A stretch of DNA of 64,000 nucleotides, taken from contig CM068832.1 of NCBI GenBank assembly GCA_028554795.2, positions 86,390,511 to 86,454,510 on the forward strand. The letters run 5' to 3'. The notes under the pieces were generated by a model. The model made no database searches. It saw nothing but the letters and a program-made list of their open reading frames with translations, and was not told where the DNA came from. Shown here one piece after another: positions 38,820 to 44,800 of this stretch. A program made the position numbers and the translations under genes. This stretch comes from Sinohyriopsis cumingii (taxonomy: Eukaryota > Mollusca > Bivalvia > Unionida > Unionidae). Numbering within the stretch: position 1 is the stretch's first letter; the number at the start of each line of letters is the position of its first letter.

Positions 38820-41800
38820 AGAGAGAAAGGCGGGAAGTAATAATAGAATCACCGACCAGCTAGAAATTTAATCATTGATATATTTCAGGAAATGTCTATG
38901 TTTCCATGGCAAAGCTTCCAAAGTAACAAAATGCAATGGAAACGAGCACTCCTCTGCCCGTTTGATTCCGGCCTCCTTCTCTATATTTCATTCAGTGTTT
39001 GGTGCAAGAACGGAGTTAAACAATATAGTAATAATAAAATATATATAGCTCATTAATTATTTGTAAAATATGATTGTGGGTGAAAAGGGTAGTACACGGG
39101 TTAACATGACACTTATCAGTTCTCATATTTAATGCATTACAGGTTTCCTTAGTATTGCCGAGTGTTTTCCAAGAATATCACGTTCGAGTTTATCAAAAGT
39201 TCAGTGGCAAGAAAGACTACAAGTCCAACGTGGAATCGGATATTACCAAATTAATTCAGATCTTGAAAGATATCAGGTTTGTATTAGATTTATATCACGT
39301 CTCATCGGAATCCAGTCAGCAATTCATCACTGCAATCGGTCATTGCAAATTATTCTAAACGGATGAACATTATAATCGTACATCGCGAGAAAACTGTGTC
39401 TGGAGTTTAGTCCGTTTCTCCTAATTAAAAATGTTTGGCTATTTCCAACGTCTCATAGTTTGGAGAAACTCGCGAGAAACAATAAACAGTTAATCTCTCG
39501 AAATTAATATTTAATTGCTTATTTCCAATGTTTCATATCTCGAACAAATGATTATCAGGTGTGCACAGTGAATGTTTAACTTTTGTTTGAGATTAGAAAG
39601 CCAAAGATATGATCTCAAACTATGGTACGATAAAGTTTATATTATTATAAGATCTTTTTCAAATCTTGACACTTTTGCTCATAATTGGTTGAAAACATTT
39701 TTGTTAATGCTTCGTTTATTGATTACTTTTTTCTTCTTATCTTTTTTATATTTTCATAATAGCTGTAAAAGAGTAATGATAAAAGTATTTTATAACATAT
39801 TAAGAATAGATTTTATGTTAAAAAAGTTTAAATCATTTCCAGTCAATCAATCGCCTCGCACAATTGGAGTATTGTCTCGCCCCTATTTGCATCACCAGGA
39901 TAAGCCTTGAATGCGTTGTATAACACACACACATGCATATATATTGTGGTCTAAGGTTGACATTGCCCGGGGTGGGAGTGGGAGACAAGCGCCCCAATCC
40001 TCCAAAATGCCCCATACGGCCTGCGTCTCCTACTGCCTCTGTCAACTAAAATCCAGGTCCTGGCCTTCGCGAGTGGCTTAGATTTGAAGCCCGGCAGACC
40101 ATGTTTTCTACTAACAGGAGAAGGGGTGAAGGCGGCCCACTGGCGCCTTAAAACCAGTTGCTTCGGGTAGATGGGACTCGTAAACCTTGGATGGTAGCTC
40201 ATCTAGGAGAAGGAAAACTCCGATTCCAAACCTCTGCTGCCTTGTGGCTATACCCACTCATGGGAAAGGCTAAGGGAGTAAACCCCGACAGAAAATCCGG
40301 AGATGGAGTCCCTAAGGCGGTATGACATTGACTTCAACGTCATTCCGGCAACTCCTGCGACGCCGTTGGTGCCAAGCTGTATCGGCATTCGTCGTTCCCT
40401 TGGGCACACCAGCTGCGTGGAGAGGGGGGATCTGCTGCATGGGCAACAGCTGATTCTCCATACCACCCTGCCCAGGCTTCATAGCTCCACTGGAGAGGAC
40501 ACTCCAGCGTCGTCGTACGGCGTCGGCACAACACGAGAAGTAGCAGTTTACCGGTTCTAAGTCAAAGCTCGATTGGCGTAGAGCTTGGCGCCAGGGGTTA
40601 CTTCTGACGGTGGGAGAGATCATCAGGTCTCACTGGACAGCTACCGCCCGCCTCAAGCTGGGCAGCCCCCAGTCAGTAAGGTGCTGCCCGCCATGGCCTG
40701 CCTGCTTCACTGGGTGCGTGGAGCTTAGAGAACCATCTCGACAAGTGGGCCACAAAACTCTGCACCAGGAAAGACTAAAAGAAGAAATAAACAGACTCCA
40801 ACTCTTCGTTTTGCAACCTGGAACATCAGGACCATGTGTCCTGGATTGACCACTGACCTACAGCAGATCGACGATGCACGGAAGACTGCCGTCATTGACA
40901 GAGAACTCTCCCGACTGAACATCGACATTGCCTGCCTCCAGGAGACCCGACTGGCTGCCAGTGGCACCATCAGGGAAGCCAATTACACATTCTTTTGGCA
41001 GGGGAAGCCCTTGGATGAACCTAGGCAGCATGGTGTAGGCTTTGCCGTCAAGAACACGCTAATCGCCTTCATTGAACCTCCATCATCAGGTACTGAGAGA
41101 ATCCTTGCCCTCCGGCTGTCAACATCCTTAGGCCCGGTCAACATCTTCAGTGTGTACGCCCCAACCCTCTACTCCACCTACGAGGAGAAAGACAAGTTTT
41201 ATGAGGCTCTGGATCAGGCAATATCCAGTATCCCCAACAATGAAAGCCTTTACTTACTAGGAGACTTCAATGCTAGAGTGGGAGCTGACCATGAGGCCTG
41301 GTCCACCTGTCTCGGTTTTTACGGAAGGGGCAAGATCAACGAGAATGGTCAGCGACTGCTGGAGATGTGCTGCTCCCACAGCCTATGTGTGACAAACACT
41401 TTCTTCAAATGCAAGGAGATCCACCAGGTGTCGTGGAGACACCCACGTTCACGCCACTGGCACCAGCTAGACCTCGTCATCACCAGGCGTGCAGAACTGG
41501 CCAGTGTCCTCCTTACCCGCAGCTACCACAGTGCCGATTGTGACACGGACCATTCCCTGGTGGCCAGCAAGGTGCGAATATTACCCAAGAAGCTGCACCA
41601 CGCCAAGAAGAAGGGTCACCCACGTATCAACACCTACTGTGCAAGCAACCCAGAGAAAACACAGCAGTTCATCAGCAAACTGAAGGAAGCCCTCACCAAA
41701 GTGACACCTGATGACACCATTGATTCCAAGTGGTCCCATATCCGTGACTCTGTGTACAAATCAGCCATCACAGCTTACGGGAAGAGGGAGCGAAAGAATG

Positions 41801-44800
41801 TCGACTGGTATGAGGCAAACTGGGAGGAGATGGAGCCCGTGACTGAGGCAAAGAGGAAAGCCCTTCTGGCATACAAGGCTGCACCTAGCCCCAGAACACT
41901 ACAAGCCCTCAGGATTGCAAGGAATAACGCCCAGAAGACCGCCCGCCGCTATGCCAACACCTACTGGCTGAACCTTTGCAACAGTATACAGACAGCTGCT
42001 GACACCGGGGATACAAGAGGAATGTATGAGGGTATCAAAAAAGCGACAGGCCCCCCCAGCTACAAGACCGCCCCCCTCAAGTCCAAGACGGGCGAAGTCA
42101 TCACAGACCAGGGGAAACAACTGCAGCGATGGGTTGAGCACTATCTTGAGCTATATGCAACCCAAAACAATGTCACTGGAACTGCCCTGGACGCCATTCC
42201 AGACCTGCCTGTCATGGAGGAGCTAGACACACAGCCCACCCTGGAAGAGCTCGGAAAAGCCATCGATTGCCTTGCCTGTGGGAAGGCTCCTGGAAGCGAC
42301 GGCATTCCGCCTGAAGTCCTCAAGAGCGGAAAACCAGCACTGCTCCAGCCCCTACACACACTCCTCTGCCTTTGCTGGGAACAGGGATACATCCCACAGG
42401 ACATGCGTGATGCCAACATCGTCACTTTGTACAAAAACAAAGGAGACCGTAGCGACTGCAACAACTATCGGGGCATCTCCCTCCTCAGCATCGTCGGAAA
42501 GGCCTTCGCCCGTGTTGCCTTGGCACGCTTGCAGATCCTAGCCTCCCGCGTCTACCCAGAATCCCAGTGTGGATTTCGAGCCGGCAGGTCAACTGTAGAC
42601 ATGATCTTCTCACTACGTCAGCTGCAGGAGAAGTGTCGCGAGCAGCGGATGCCCCTCTACATTGCCTTCATAGACCTGACAAAGGCGTTTGACATGGTTA
42701 GTCGGAGTGGACTCTTCAGACTCCTGCAGAAGATCGGCTGCCCCCCACGTCTGCTTGCTGTCATTATGTCGTTCCACGAGAACATGCACAGCACAGTGTG
42801 CTTCAATGGCGCAACATCTGAAGCATTCCCAGTCGTTAGCGGAGTCAAACAAGGCTGTGTCCTTGCACCGACGCTCTTTGCCATCTTCTTCTCCATGCTT
42901 CTCCAGTACGCATTCAAGGACTGCAGCGAGGGAGTGTACATCCATACCAGGGCTGACGGCAAGCTGTTCAACGTCGCCCGTCTCCGTGCTAAGACTAAAG
43001 TCACAGAGGTACTCATCCGTGAATTGCTCTTTGCCGACGATGCAGCCTTGACATCACACACGGAAGATGGACTCCAGCAGCTGGTATGCTGCCTCTCCCA
43101 TGCATGTAAGGAATTTGGACTGACCATCAGTTTGAAGAAAACAAATGTCATGGCACAGGACACAGACGCCCCTCCCTCTGTCTCCATCGATGGGTACAAT
43201 TTGGAAGTTGTCGAGAACTTCACATACCTCGGGTCTAACATCTCCAGCTCACTCTCCATTGATTTTGAGGTGGGCGGCAGGATTGCCAAGGCAGCAGCAG
43301 TGATGGCCAGACTTAACCAGAGGGTCTGGAACAACCCCAACCTCACAGAGAAGACCAAACTGCGTGTCTACCAAGCGTGCGTGCTCAGCTCACTTCTCTA
43401 CAGCAGTGAAACATGGACCACCTATGCAAGACACGAGAGGAAACTCAACAGCTTCCACCTGAGATGTCTGCGGCGCATTCTGCACATCCAATGGCAGGAC
43501 AAAGTACCCAATATAGAGGTTCTAGAACGCGCCAACATGAACAGCATGTTCTCCATACTCAGCGAGAGGCGCCTTCGCTGGCTCGGCCATGTCAAGAGAA
43601 TGGACCCAGGTCGCATTCCCAAGGACCTGTTATATGGGGAGTTAGCAGAAGGTGCACGACCAACTGGACGACCACATCTGCGCTACAAAGATGTTTGCAA
43701 GAAGGATATGAAGACAGCAAACATCAATGTCAACGACTGGGAGAGCTGTGCAAACAACCGTTCCAGCTAGCGTCTAGCTGTCAGGCAGGGAGTTCAAAAC
43801 GCAGAGGAAAAGAGAAGAATAAAGCAAGCTGAAAAGAGAGCTAAAAAGAAGGATAAGCAAAAGCGTACTTTGGAGCTATGCTATCGTCTCTCGTAGACGG
43901 ACGGATGCCAAGGCAAAATTTTGAGAACGGCATTCAATTTGAAGAGTATTAACACATCACGAAAACATTAGAGATTAAGACTAGGATGTTAAAATGTTTA
44001 AACAGTGGTCATTTAACAAGTCATAATGGAAAAACAGACTTGCATAGCTAGAAATCTCTATAATCAGACAAGACACATTTGGTGGTAAATATGTTTGGCG
44101 ACGAGATTAAATATAGAGATGAAAAACACCTTTATAGAAAAGAAACAACAGCTTGGAGTTTTGTCATAGCAATGAAGCTAATAAGTTACAATATAGAATC
44201 TCTCATATGTTTCCAGTAGGCGCCTTTGAAAATGCGGATCCTTCCTCTTTAAGCACGAAATCTTCCTTTGTTTAGTTGCTAAATAAATACTACTAGGAAA
44301 ACGCAGTAAAGCTTTTTGATATAATGGAGTAAATAAGTGATTTCCTCATAAAGAAATATTAGACTGAAATGAAGGAAATTAACATACATATCGCTATATA
44401 TTATGCATCCCAACAAATGTACCTGAAATAGTTTCAGAAACTGTAATGATAGTAATATAATTTTTGAGCCGAGATATTGGTTTCACAGTAGTAATAGTGT
44501 CTATAATATTTTGGACTTTATCCGACTTGGGAATGATCCCATGGCACGTTTATGTCTAGCCACATATCATGTAGGCACATTTACCCAAATGAAAATAAAG
44601 CTTGAGTGTTTTGGTTCGAAAATTTAATACTAGACCATTTTTAACCAACGCCTGTCAGATCCTGAATGTTGAATTGTCTGTACCTTAAATGTCATCAAAA
44701 CAATCTTACGAAATTATTGATCGCTAAGGGCATTTTGCAGTCATTGCCAATTACCAATCTGGGTCAAGACCAGACAATCATGGGTCTATCATAACAAATA

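Larger units (their letters stand above)
35250..39142. other. Intron 13
   Basis: A 3.9-kb intron with a C/CT run at 36174-36210, (CTA)n at 36412-36450, a family 2 SINE at 37069-37321, a dispersed repeat at 37640-37850 and a TA run at 38755-38817. No coding sequence seen. Confidence 0.6.
39946..43912 (+). mobile_element. APE-type LINE, near-full-length copy with intact main frame (intron 14)
   Basis: A 3.97-kb element that matches 10778-14728 end to end. It inserted into the last intron in the same orientation as the host gene. It has about 0.9 kb of leader, an uninterrupted 978-codon frame and about 140 bp of 3' UTR ending ACGGATGCCAAG, without a poly(A) tail. The 5' flank is a short (AC)n/(AT) run. 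Clear target-site duplications were not seen. It is the youngest-looking element in the window. Confidence 0.9.

Noticed and set aside
42657-43358. 233-codon minus-strand frame inside the intact LINE
   Set aside because: Shadow of the real plus-strand RT frame, with no motif of its own; the same applies to the other minus frames in both LINE copies.
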